Of a DNA stretch of 64,000 nt, positions 9,240-16,928 are shown piece after piece; position 1 is the first letter of the stretch; each line of letters opens with the position of its first letter. This stretch comes from Flavobacterium sp. 90 (lineage in GTDB: Bacteria > Bacteroidota > Bacteroidia > Flavobacteriales > Flavobacteriaceae), in NCBI RefSeq assembly GCF_004339525.1, contig NZ_SMGE01000001.1:3100001-3164000 (forward strand). The letters are read 5' to 3'. The notes under the pieces were generated by a model. The model was given only the letters and a program-made list of their open reading frames with translations, did no database searches and was not told the origin of the DNA. A program made the position numbers and the translations under genes.

Positions 9240-9305
9240 TTAGTTTTCAGTTGCAATCACAGTTTTTAGTATTTCACTGCGACTGAAAACTGCGACTGAA
9301 TACTT
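9240..9305. repeat. Second array of the TTCAGTCGCAG repeat family
   Basis: A short interval built of TTTTCAGTTGCAATCACAG, TATTTCACTGCGACTG, AAAACTGCGACTGAATAC. The last piece matches the end of the 8869-9010 array. It separates the DUF5808-like gene from lptB. Confidence 0.6.
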
Positions 9306-9307
9306 TT

Positions 9308-10048
9308 TTAGAATTCTAATTTTTTCTTACGCAATTCGAAGTTTTGTCCAAGATAAACACGGCGAACCATTTCATCTTCAACTAATTCTTCCGGAACTCC
9401 GGCTTTCAGGATTCCTCCTTCAAACATTAAGTATGTTTTATCGGTAATCGCTAAAGTTTCCTGAACGTTGTGATCGGTAATTAGAATTCCGATATTTTTG
9501 TTTTTTAGCTGTGCTACAATTCTTTGAATATCCTCAACTGCAACAGGGTCAACTCCCGCAAAAGGTTCATCTAATAAAATAAACTTTGGATCAGTTGCTA
9601 AAGCACGTGCAATTTCAGTACGACGACGTTCACCTCCCGAAAGTAAATCTCCACGATTGGTACGAATATGTTCTAAACTAAATTCTTCGATTAAACTTTC
9701 CATTTTAGCAATTTGTTCTTCTTTTGAAAGCTTAGTCAATTGCAAAACACTTAGAATATTGTCTTCAATGCTTAATTTTCTAAAAACAGAAGCTTCTTGT
9801 GCTAAGTAACCAATTCCTTGTTGTGCACGTTTGTACATCGGATAATCAGTAATATTCAAATCATCAAGATAAATATTTCCTGAATTAGGTTTTACCAATC
9901 CAACAATCATGTAGAATGAAGTTGTTTTTCCAGCACCATTTGGACCCAAAAGTCCCACGATTTCTCCTTGATTTACCTCAACAGAAATTCCTTTTACAAC
10001 GCTACGACCTTTATAGGTTTTGATTAAATTATCGGCTCTTAGCTTCAT
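9308..10048 (-). CDS. lptB: LPS export ABC transporter ATP-binding protein
   Basis: This 246-residue ABC ATPase has Walker A GPNGAGKT (residues 35-42), signature LLSGGERRRTEIARAL (about 137-152), Walker B FILLDEPFAGVDP, and the switch His in ITDHNVQETL. The ending ...VRRVYLGQNFELR is typical of LptB. LptB powers extraction of lipopolysaccharide from the inner membrane by LptFG. No LptF, LptG or LptC gene is adjacent, which is usual in Bacteroidota. An AT-rich repeat lies upstream of the start. Confidence 0.93.
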   Translation of the reverse strand: MKLRADNLIKTYKGRSVVKGISVEVNQGEIVGLLGPNGAGKTTSFYMIVGLVKPNSGNIYLDDLNITDYPMYKRAQQGIGYLAQEASVFRKLSIEDNILSVLQLTKLSKEEQIAKMESLIEEFSLEHIRTNRGDLLSGGERRRTEIARALATDPKFILLDEPFAGVDPVAVEDIQRIVAQLKNKNIGILITDHNVQETLAITDKTYLMFEGGILKAGVPEELVEDEMVRRVYLGQNFELRKKKLEF

Positions 10049-10052
10049 TTTT

Positions 10053-10279
10053 TTAATTAGATAATTAGATAATTAGAAAATGAGATAATTGGAAAAACTA
10101 ACTCATGTTCAATTTTATAATTTGATTCGAAAGGCAAAATAAATGTAAAATAATCAATACGATAAATCAATTAACAAATTATTGCGTTTTCAAAAGTTAG
10201 AATTTGTACTTTAGAATTAAATAATTATGAACATTTCGAAAAATTATCTAATTATCAAATTGGCACATTTTCTAATTAG
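10053..10279. repeat. AT-rich inverted repeat pair between lptB and the AhpD-like gene
   Basis: The left part (10053-10090) iterates ATAATTAG. The right part (10241-10279) holds ATTATCTAATTATCAAAT and TTTTCTAATTAG, the reverse complement sense of the same motif. The right arm runs into the last codons of the AhpD-like gene. Similar ATAATTAG text occurs at 34690-34735 and 28278-28300. No gene is seen in this gap. Confidence 0.5.
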
Positions 10280-10625
10280 CAGCTTCTTCTTCCAAAGCTT
10301 CCCAAAATTCGTAAGCTCTTCTTAAATGCGGAATTACAATTGTTCCTCCAACCAAAGTTGCGATTCCCATTGCTTCCATCATTTCTTCTTTTGTAACTCC
10401 TTCTTTATGGCTGGTTTCTAAGTGATATTTTACACAATCATCACAACGTAAAACCGCCGAAGCTACTAATCCTAAAAGTTCTTTTGTCTTTACATCAAGA
10501 GCTCCGGGAGCATAAGCATTGGTGTCAAGATTAAAAATTCGCTTAACAATTTTGTTATTGTCAGCTAATAATTTTTCGTTCATTTTAGAACGATAGTCGT
10601 TAAATTCTTGTATGATATCAGACAT
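10272..10625 (-). CDS. Carboxymuconolactone decarboxylase / AhpD-family protein
   Basis: This 117-residue all-helical protein has the AhpD-like redox motif C61-x-x-C64-x3-H68 (RCDDCVKYHLE) and the MMEAMGIATLVGGT helix. Members act as thiol peroxidase partners or decarboxylases. The CxxC suggests a redox role rather than decarboxylation. The start overlaps the tatC stop by 8 bp, so it is translated with tatC. A function in a Tat-linked context is only inferred from this coupling. Confidence 0.85.
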   Translation of the reverse strand: MSDIIQEFNDYRSKMNEKLLADNNKIVKRIFNLDTNAYAPGALDVKTKELLGLVASAVLRCDDCVKYHLETSHKEGVTKEEMMEAMGIATLVGGTIVIPHLRRAYEFWEALEEEAAN

Positions 10626-11433
10626 TTTCTTTCATTTTATTTCTATAAACAACCTTCGAAATCAGAATACTCACTTCGTAGATAAGTAACATTGGTATTG
10701 CAACAATAGTTTGACTTACTACATCTGGAGGAGTTACAATTGCAGCGATAACCAAGATAATTACTACGGCATATTTCCAATATTTTCTTAAGAAAGTGGG
10801 TGTTACTAATCCTAATTTAGTTAAGAAATAAATTGCAATTGGTAATTCAAAAAACACAGCACTTCCAAGAATACTTGTTTTTACCATTCCCATATAAGAA
10901 TCAAGTGTAAATTGATTTTTTACCACATCACTTACAGAGAAAGTGGCAACGAAATTTACCGACATTGGAATTACAACATAATAACCAAACAATACTCCCA
11001 AGAAGAAAAGTAAAGAGGAAACGAAGATAAATACTTTCGCATTTTTACGCTCTTTCTCATATAATGCCGGGCTGATAAATTTCCAGATTTCCCATAAAAT
11101 ATAAGGGAAACTTAAGATGAATCCGGCTAAAAGACACATCCAAACGAATATGTTTACCTGACCTTCCATTTCTGTATTCTGAATAATAAAATTCAGCTCA
11201 GTAATACAAATACTATCAGCAAATCCTAATTGATGTGATAAATCACAAAACCATCGATAAGTAAAAAATGAGGGTCTTATTGGTCCTAAAATAATTTGAT
11301 CAAACAGATAATCACTTACGAAATAAGTGAAAAATCCCATGATGCAAATTGCTATTGTACTCCTAACTAGTAACCATCTTAATTCTTCAAGATGGTCTAA
11401 AAATGACATCTCGCCAAGGTTTTTTTTTGCCAT
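10618..11433 (-). CDS. tatC: Sec-independent protein translocase subunit TatC
   Basis: This 271-residue protein has six membrane segments and the N-terminal MSFLDHLEELRWLLVRS motif diagnostic of TatC. Later come PRILWEIWKFISPALYEKERK-type residues (seen as PYILWEIWKFISPALYEKER) and FELPIAIYFL. TatC recognises twin-arginine signal peptides and builds the Tat pore in the inner membrane. It has a Bacteroidota-type insertion in the first periplasmic loop (about residues 55-85). It overlaps the kdsD stop by 1 bp. No tatA is nearby. Confidence 0.93.
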   Translation of the reverse strand: MAKKNLGEMSFLDHLEELRWLLVRSTIAICIMGFFTYFVSDYLFDQIILGPIRPSFFTYRWFCDLSHQLGFADSICITELNFIIQNTEMEGQVNIFVWMCLLAGFILSFPYILWEIWKFISPALYEKERKNAKVFIFVSSLLFFLGVLFGYYVVIPMSVNFVATFSVSDVVKNQFTLDSYMGMVKTSILGSAVFFELPIAIYFLTKLGLVTPTFLRKYWKYAVVIILVIAAIVTPPDVVSQTIVAIPMLLIYEVSILISKVVYRNKMKENV

Positions 11434-12398
11434 TATACGATTCCTTCTTTTAAAATGTCATGTAAATGTAATACTCCTTTGTACTCGCCGTTGTCTGAGA
11501 CAATCAGTTGTGTTATTGAAAAATCTTCTAAAATATTTAAGGCGTCAACCGCCATAGTTTCTGAAGAAACAAATTTAGGGTTTTTCGACATAATATCTTT
11601 TGCGGTTAAATCTGCAATAGTATCTACGTCATTTAGCATTCTTCGGATGTCTCCGTCAGTAATAATTCCGATAATTTTATCATTTTCAATAACGGCTGTT
11701 ACGCCTAATCTTTTTTCTGAGATTTCAAAAATTACCTTTTTAACCGAAGTTTCCGGAGAAACTTGAGGTTTTAATGAATGTTCGATCATATCTTTTACAC
11801 GAAGCAATAGTTTTTTTCCTAAAGCCCCGCCAGGATGATAAACGGCAAAATCTTCAGGTTTAAAATCTCGCATTTCCATTAAACAAACTGCAAGAGCGTC
11901 ACCCATTACAAGTTGTGCCGTAGTACTGTTTGTTGGTGCTAAATTTATTGGGCAAGCTTCCATATCAACTGTTGTGTTCAAAACATAATCAGAACCTTTG
12001 GCTAAAGCCGAAGTGATATTTCCGGTAATCGCAATTAAAATATTTCCAAAACGTTTTAATAAAGGTACTAAAACTTTTATTTCAGGACTATTACCGCTTT
12101 TTGAAATACAAATAATAATATCTTCTTTTTGAATCATTCCCAAATCTCCGTGAATTGCTTCTGAAGCATGTAGAAACATAGAAGGTGTTCCTGTTGAATT
12201 AAAAGTAGCAACCATTTTTTGAGCAATAATCGCGCTTTTTCCAATGCCTGTAACGATCAATCGGCCTTTGGTTTCGTAAATACGTTGTGTTGCTTCGTAA
12301 AAATTTTCGTCCAAAAAATCAATTAACTTTGTAATTGCTTCACTTTCAGAGAGTATGGTTTTTTTGGCGATAGCCAATATATTTTCTTTTGTGATCAA
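11433..12398 (-). CDS. kdsD: D-arabinose-5-phosphate isomerase (KpsF/GutQ family)
   Basis: The protein has an N-terminal SIS domain (GIGKSAIIAQKMVATFNSTG, LHASEAIHGDLGMI, ISKSGNSPEI) and two C-terminal CBS domains ending HLHDILKEGIV. It interconverts ribulose-5-phosphate and arabinose-5-phosphate, the first step to Kdo for lipid A. A longer reading frame begins at 12455, but I choose the TTG at 12398 (MITKENILAIAKK, 321 residues). That gives the family length, and the extra N-terminus would overlap the divergent recQ promoter. The gene heads a kdsD-tatC-AhpD-like run with 1-8 bp overlaps. Confidence 0.85.
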   Translation of the reverse strand: MITKENILAIAKKTILSESEAITKLIDFLDENFYEATQRIYETKGRLIVTGIGKSAIIAQKMVATFNSTGTPSMFLHASEAIHGDLGMIQKEDIIICISKSGNSPEIKVLVPLLKRFGNILIAITGNITSALAKGSDYVLNTTVDMEACPINLAPTNSTTAQLVMGDALAVCLMEMRDFKPEDFAVYHPGGALGKKLLLRVKDMIEHSLKPQVSPETSVKKVIFEISEKRLGVTAVIENDKIIGIITDGDIRRMLNDVDTIADLTAKDIMSKNPKFVSSETMAVDALNILEDFSITQLIVSDNGEYKGVLHLHDILKEGIV

Positions 12399-12414
12399 AA
12401 CAGAATATTTAAAA

Positions 12415-12445
12415 TTTGTATGTATAAAAGAAAGTTGTATCTTTA
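12415..12445 (+). promoter_or_regulatory. recQ promoter (-33 TTTG, 19 bp spacer, -7 TATCTTTA)
   Basis: TTTG at 12415-12418 and TATCTTTA at 12438-12445 give a near-consensus Bacteroidota promoter, 41 bp before the recQ ATG. It lies within the upstream extension of kdsD on the other strand, which supports the shorter kdsD start. Confidence 0.6.
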
Positions 12446-12485
12446 TGTGTTGCAAATTTATACAAAATATCCATTAATATAAAGA

Positions 12486-14681
12486 ATGAATTCAAACGAA
12501 ATTGAAATACACAAGGAATTAAAGAAGTATTTCGGCTTTAGCCAATTTAAGGGCTTGCAGGAGCAAGTCATTACGAGTATTTTAGATAAAAAGAATACTT
12601 TTGTAATTATGCCAACAGGCGGTGGAAAGTCTCTTTGTTATCAATTACCCGCTTTAATTCAGGACGGAACAGCAATCGTTGTCTCTCCTTTAATTGCTTT
12701 GATGAAAAATCAGGTTGATGCGATTCGAAGCCTTTCTTCAGAAAACGGAATTGCGCATGTGCTAAATTCCTCGCTTACCAAAACAGAAATTGCACAAGTA
12801 AAAAAAGACATCACTTCTGGTTTAACCAAACTTTTGTATGTCGCTCCGGAATCGTTGACCAAAGAAGAATATGTGGCTTTTTTGCAAAGCGTGCCAATTT
12901 CATTTGTTGCGATTGATGAAGCACATTGTATTTCAGAATGGGGGCATGATTTTAGGCCTGAATATCGAAATCTGAAAAATATAATTAAACAATTAGGTAA
13001 AGTGCCAATTATTGGACTTACCGCAACAGCCACCCCAAAAGTTCAGGAGGATATTCTGAAAAACCTTGATATGTCTGATGCAAATACTTTTAAAGCATCA
13101 TTCAACAGACCGAACTTGTACTACGAAGTTCGCACAAAAACTAAAAATATTGAGTCGGATATTATTCGATTTATCAAACAACATAAAGGCAAATCCGGTA
13201 TTATTTACTGTTTAAGCCGTAAAAAAGTAGAATCGATTGCCGAAGTTTTACAAGTTAACGGAATCAGCGCCGTTCCTTACCACGCAGGTTTAGATGCTAA
13301 AACCCGCGCTAAACATCAGGATATGTTCCTGATGGAAGACGTAGATGTGGTTGTGGCAACAATCGCTTTCGGAATGGGAATTGACAAACCAGACGTTCGT
13401 TTTGTAATTCATCATGATATTCCAAAATCACTAGAAAGCTATTATCAGGAAACTGGTCGTGCGGGACGTGATGGAGGCGAAGGACATTGTCTGGCTTACT
13501 ACTCCTATAAAGATGTAGAAAAGTTAGAGAAATTTATGTCCGGAAAACCAGTTGCTGAACAGGAAATTGGTTTTGCTTTATTGCAGGAAGTTGTGGCTTA
13601 CGCCGAAACCTCAATGTCGCGTAGAAAATTCTTATTGCACTATTTTGGTGAAGAATTCGATAGCGAAACAGGCGAAGGTGCAGATATGGACGACAATGTT
13701 CGTAATCCTAAAACCAGAATTGAAGCTCAGGAACAAGTTGTTAAATTGTTGGAAATTGTTCGTGATACCAAACATATTTATAAATCAAAAGAAATTGTGT
13801 TTACATTAATTGGTCGCATAAATGCGGTAATTAAAGCACATAAAACAGATACGCAATCCTTTTTTGGATCAGGTTCAGATCATGACGAGAAATATTGGAT
13901 GGCTTTACTTCGACAAGTTTTAGTTGCAGGTTATTTGTCTAAAGATATTGAGACTTATGGAGTAGTGAAAATCACCAAAGAAGGTTTGAATTTCATTAAA
14001 AAACCAGAATCATTTATGATGTCTGAAGATCATGAATACAATGAAACTGAAGATGAAGCAATCGTAACAGCATCAAAATCATCCGGAACTGCCGATGAAG
14101 TTTTAATGGGAATGTTACGAGAACTCCGTAAAAAAGTAGCCAAAAAACTTGGCGTTCCTCCTTTTGTTGTTTTTCAGGATCCTTCACTTGAAGATATGGC
14201 TTTAAAATATCCAATGACTTTAACAGAGTTATACAATATTCACGGTGTCGGAGAAGGAAAAGCTAAGAAATACGGAGGAGAATTTGTTGCACTAATCAGT
14301 CGTTATGTAGAAGATAATGATATTATTCGTCCAGACGATCTTGTGGTGAAATCTACAGGAGTAAATTCTGCGAATAAATTATATATCATTCAAAATATAG
14401 ATCGAAAATTATCTTTGAACGATATTGCTTCTGCCAAAGGATTATCTATGGATGCCTTGATCAAAGAAATGGAACAAATCGTTTACTCGGGCACAAAACT
14501 GAATATCAAATATTGGGTTGATGATATGCTTGATGATGATCAACAAGAAGAAATTCACGATTATTTCATGGAATCAGAATCAGATAAAATCGAAGACGCA
14601 CTTAAAGAATTCGATGGCGATTATGATATTGATGAATTACGCTTAATGCGAATTAAATTTATTAGTGAAGTAGCTAATTAG
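12486..14681 (+). CDS. recQ: ATP-dependent DNA helicase RecQ (zinc site lost)
   Basis: The 731-residue protein shows helicase motif I TGGGKS (44-49), DEAH (144-147) in AIDEAHCISEWGHDFRPEY, motif VI QETGRAGRDG, an RQC region, and an HRDC domain near residues 540-620 (LRELRKKVAKKLGVPPFVVFQD). RecQ unwinds recombination intermediates and stalled forks. The zinc-binding Cys of typical RecQ are not present: the place of CRR is S378-R-R and the CxxCDxC knuckle reads GADMDDN (398-404). It also has an acidic C-terminal extension of about 100 residues with a winged-helix-like look. The start ATG follows its own promoter. Confidence 0.93.
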   Translation: MNSNEIEIHKELKKYFGFSQFKGLQEQVITSILDKKNTFVIMPTGGGKSLCYQLPALIQDGTAIVVSPLIALMKNQVDAIRSLSSENGIAHVLNSSLTKTEIAQVKKDITSGLTKLLYVAPESLTKEEYVAFLQSVPISFVAIDEAHCISEWGHDFRPEYRNLKNIIKQLGKVPIIGLTATATPKVQEDILKNLDMSDANTFKASFNRPNLYYEVRTKTKNIESDIIRFIKQHKGKSGIIYCLSRKKVESIAEVLQVNGISAVPYHAGLDAKTRAKHQDMFLMEDVDVVVATIAFGMGIDKPDVRFVIHHDIPKSLESYYQETGRAGRDGGEGHCLAYYSYKDVEKLEKFMSGKPVAEQEIGFALLQEVVAYAETSMSRRKFLLHYFGEEFDSETGEGADMDDNVRNPKTRIEAQEQVVKLLEIVRDTKHIYKSKEIVFTLIGRINAVIKAHKTDTQSFFGSGSDHDEKYWMALLRQVLVAGYLSKDIETYGVVKITKEGLNFIKKPESFMMSEDHEYNETEDEAIVTASKSSGTADEVLMGMLRELRKKVAKKLGVPPFVVFQDPSLEDMALKYPMTLTELYNIHGVGEGKAKKYGGEFVALISRYVEDNDIIRPDDLVVKSTGVNSANKLYIIQNIDRKLSLNDIASAKGLSMDALIKEMEQIVYSGTKLNIKYWVDDMLDDDQQEEIHDYFMESESDKIEDALKEFDGDYDIDELRLMRIKFISEVAN

Positions 14682-14690
14682 ATATAAGTT

Positions 14691-14737
14691 AAATGTGAGA
14701 TGTAAAATGTATTTCAGTTTCATCTCACATTTTTCAT
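14691..14737. terminator. Bidirectional hairpin terminator after recQ
   Basis: AAATGTGAGATG (14691-14702) pairs exactly with CATCTCACATTT (14721-14732) and is followed by TTTT. It lies between the converging recQ and small-protein genes. Confidence 0.7.
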
Positions 14738-14745
14738 TTTACAGA

Positions 14746-14985
14746 TTACTCAGAATAAACTTCTCCTCGATGCGGTTTCAAAGCATCTCGTACCTGAATC
14801 ATATTTTCATCGGTTACAACCATAAAAGCAATAGCTTGCATTTCGTTTATGATTTTAAAACCCGTAATATTCAACGGAAGTTTTTCTATCGCGATATATT
14901 CTTTGAGATGAATTTCATGATGTTCGGCTGTTTTTGCAGAAGCCGGACCACGAAAATCCCAAATCAATTTTATTTTTCTAGACAT
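14746..14985 (-). CDS. Small conserved-type hypothetical protein
   Basis: This 79-residue protein (MSRKIKLIWDFRGPASAKTAEH...MQAIAFMVVTDENMIQVRDALKPHRGEVYSE) has no signal peptide or membrane segment and a balanced, protein-like composition. I do not recognise a named domain. The alternating pattern suggests a ferredoxin-like alpha/beta fold. It is preferred over the opposite-strand frame, which is rich in F, S and C and lacks a protein-like pattern. It stands alone between the recQ terminator and an intergenic palindrome. Confidence 0.65.
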   Translation of the reverse strand: MSRKIKLIWDFRGPASAKTAEHHEIHLKEYIAIEKLPLNITGFKIINEMQAIAFMVVTDENMIQVRDALKPHRGEVYSE

Positions 14986-15138
14986 TTTTTTTAAGGTTCA
15001 AAGGTTCAGGGTGGCAAAGGTACAAAGTCTATTTTGAAAAAAAGGTTCTGAGTTTTTTTTCTGTAGAGACGCACTGCAGTGCGTCTAACTGTTCTTGCAA
15101 TATTTATAGATTTTGCGATGAAGAGAAAGTTGCTGTAG

Positions 15139-15285
15139 AATTAACCGCAAAGTGCGCTAAGGTTTGGTTTTTCTTTATGCATAAAACACAAAGTTCACAA
15201 AGCTAAATCAACACAAAGCTTTGCGAACTTTGCGTTTTTGTAAAACCATACTGTTAAAAAAACTTAGCGCACTTTGCGGTTAATT
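15139..15285. repeat. Palindromic intergenic element with 23 bp perfect arms
   Basis: The 377 bp gap 14986-15362 holds no gene. The left arm 15139-15161 (core CCGCAAAGTGCGCTAAG) and right arm 15263-15285 (core CTTAGCGCACTTTGCGG) are exact reverse complements. An inner imperfect inverted pair, CACAAAGTTCACAAAGCT / AGCTTTGCGAACTTTGCG, fills the loop. A related ACTTTGCG-rich stretch occurs at 63210-63300. The left part of the gap also has GGTTCAAAGGTTCA-type text and a small GACGCACTGCAGTGCGTC palindrome at 15067. Confidence 0.8.
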
Positions 15286-15362
15286 ACATAATCTCATTTC
15301 AAAATAGTATTTTTGCATGTTCTTTTCATAGATAGAAAAGCTAATTGAATAAATAAAATAAA

Positions 15363-16922
15363 ATGCCAAGAGAACTTTTACTTCAGGTAACTCCAGAAAT
15401 TGCTGCAAACGAATTGTTGCTTAAAGACTATTTGTCTAAACAAATAAAGGTTTCTCCTAAGGAAATTCAACATGTTTCTATTTTAAAACGATCAATTGAT
15501 GCGCGTCAAAAAGCGATCAAAATCAATTTGAAAGTGGTTATCTATTTACAAGGAGAGCTGTTTCAGGAAACTAAAATTGAGCTACCTATATATAAGGATG
15601 TTTCATCAGCGCAAGAAGTGATTGTAGTTGGAGCAGGTCCGGCTGGACTTTTTGCAGCTTTGCAATTAATCGAATTAGGCTTAAAGCCAATTGTAATTGA
15701 ACGCGGAAAAGATGTTCGCGGTCGCCGACGTGATTTAAAAGCTATTAACGTAGAACATATCGTAAACGAAGATTCTAATTACTGCTTTGGCGAAGGTGGA
15801 GCCGGAACTTATTCTGATGGGAAATTATATACGCGTTCTAAAAAACGTGGTGATGTAACCAGAATCCTGGAGCTTTTAGTTGCATTTGGAGCTTCTGAAG
15901 ATATTTTGGTAGAGGCGCATCCACATATTGGAACTAATAAATTACCGAAAATCATCGAAGATATCCGAAATAAAATCAGAGAGTTTGGAGGTCAGGTTTT
16001 ATTTGATACTCGAGTTACAGATATCTTAGTGAAGAATAATGAAGTCGAAGGAATTGTAACGCAAACGGGCGATAAAATTCTGGCTAATAAATTGATTTTA
16101 GCAACTGGACATTCGGCACGTGATATTTTTGAATTATTAGATAAAAAGAAAATATTTATCGAAGCAAAACCTTTTGCTTTAGGAGTTCGTGCAGAACATT
16201 CGCAACAATTAATCGATAGCATTCAATACAGTTGTGATTATCGTGGTGAACATTTGCCACCGGCGCCATATTCAATTGTGAAGCAAGTAAATGGTCGCGG
16301 AATGTATTCGTTTTGTATGTGTCCGGGTGGTGTAATTGCGCCTTGTGCCACAAGTCCGGGCGAAGTGGTTACAAATGGTTGGTCGCCATCTAAACGTGAT
16401 CAGGTTACGGCAAATTCAGGAATTGTAATCGAGTTGAAATTGGAGGACTTCAAACCTTTTGCAAAATTTGGAGCTTTGGCAGGGATGGAATTCCAAAAAA
16501 GTATCGAACAAAAAGCATGGCATTTGGCTGGTGAAACTCAAAAAGTTCCGGCACAACGAATGGTTGATTTTACTCAAAATAAAGTTTCGGCTGATATTCC
16601 TAAAACTTCTTATGTTCCCGGAACGACTTCGGTAGAAATGGGACAGGTTTTTCCGGGTTTCTTATCGCAAATTCTGCGTGAAGGATTTAAAGAATTCGGA
16701 AAATCTATGCGTGGTTATTTGACCAATGAAGCAATTTTGCACGCTCCGGAAAGCAGAACTTCATCTCCGGTTCGTATTCCGAGAGATCCAATAACTTATG
16801 AGCATTTGCAAATAAAAGGTTTGTATCCGTGTGGAGAAGGTGCAGGTTATGCAGGCGGAATTATATCTGCAGCAATCGATGGTGAAAAATGCGCTTTGAT
16901 GATTGCAGAGACTTTAAAATAG
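15363..16922 (+). CDS. NAD(P)/FAD-dependent oxidoreductase (COG2509-type)
   Basis: This 519-residue protein has a small N-terminal domain (about 85 residues), then a Rossmann FAD site VVGAGPAGLFAALQ (about 88-101). Next come ERGKDVRGRRRD, the Gly-rich NYCFGEGGAGTYSDGKL, and a C-terminal FAD motif PCGEGAGYAGGIISAAIDG. This layout is that of uncharacterised FAD-dependent dehydrogenases of the COG2509 group. Substrate is not known. It is cytosolic and followed after 6 bp by a gene that starts with TTG, so the two are probably coupled. Length is full. Confidence 0.85.
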   Translation: MPRELLLQVTPEIAANELLLKDYLSKQIKVSPKEIQHVSILKRSIDARQKAIKINLKVVIYLQGELFQETKIELPIYKDVSSAQEVIVVGAGPAGLFAALQLIELGLKPIVIERGKDVRGRRRDLKAINVEHIVNEDSNYCFGEGGAGTYSDGKLYTRSKKRGDVTRILELLVAFGASEDILVEAHPHIGTNKLPKIIEDIRNKIREFGGQVLFDTRVTDILVKNNEVEGIVTQTGDKILANKLILATGHSARDIFELLDKKKIFIEAKPFALGVRAEHSQQLIDSIQYSCDYRGEHLPPAPYSIVKQVNGRGMYSFCMCPGGVIAPCATSPGEVVTNGWSPSKRDQVTANSGIVIELKLEDFKPFAKFGALAGMEFQKSIEQKAWHLAGETQKVPAQRMVDFTQNKVSADIPKTSYVPGTTSVEMGQVFPGFLSQILREGFKEFGKSMRGYLTNEAILHAPESRTSSPVRIPRDPITYEHLQIKGLYPCGEGAGYAGGIISAAIDGEKCALMIAETLK

Positions 16923-16928
16923 CATATT

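Noticed and set aside
14695..14994. Plus-strand frame opposite the 79-residue small protein
   Set aside because: Begins inside the recQ terminator and has a composition dominated by F, S, R and C; the minus-strand frame is better.
15067..15086. GACGCACTGCAGTGCGTC as a regulator site
   Set aside because: A perfect 18 bp palindrome, but it lies about 280 bp from the nearest start among repeat text and could simply be another repeat hairpin.
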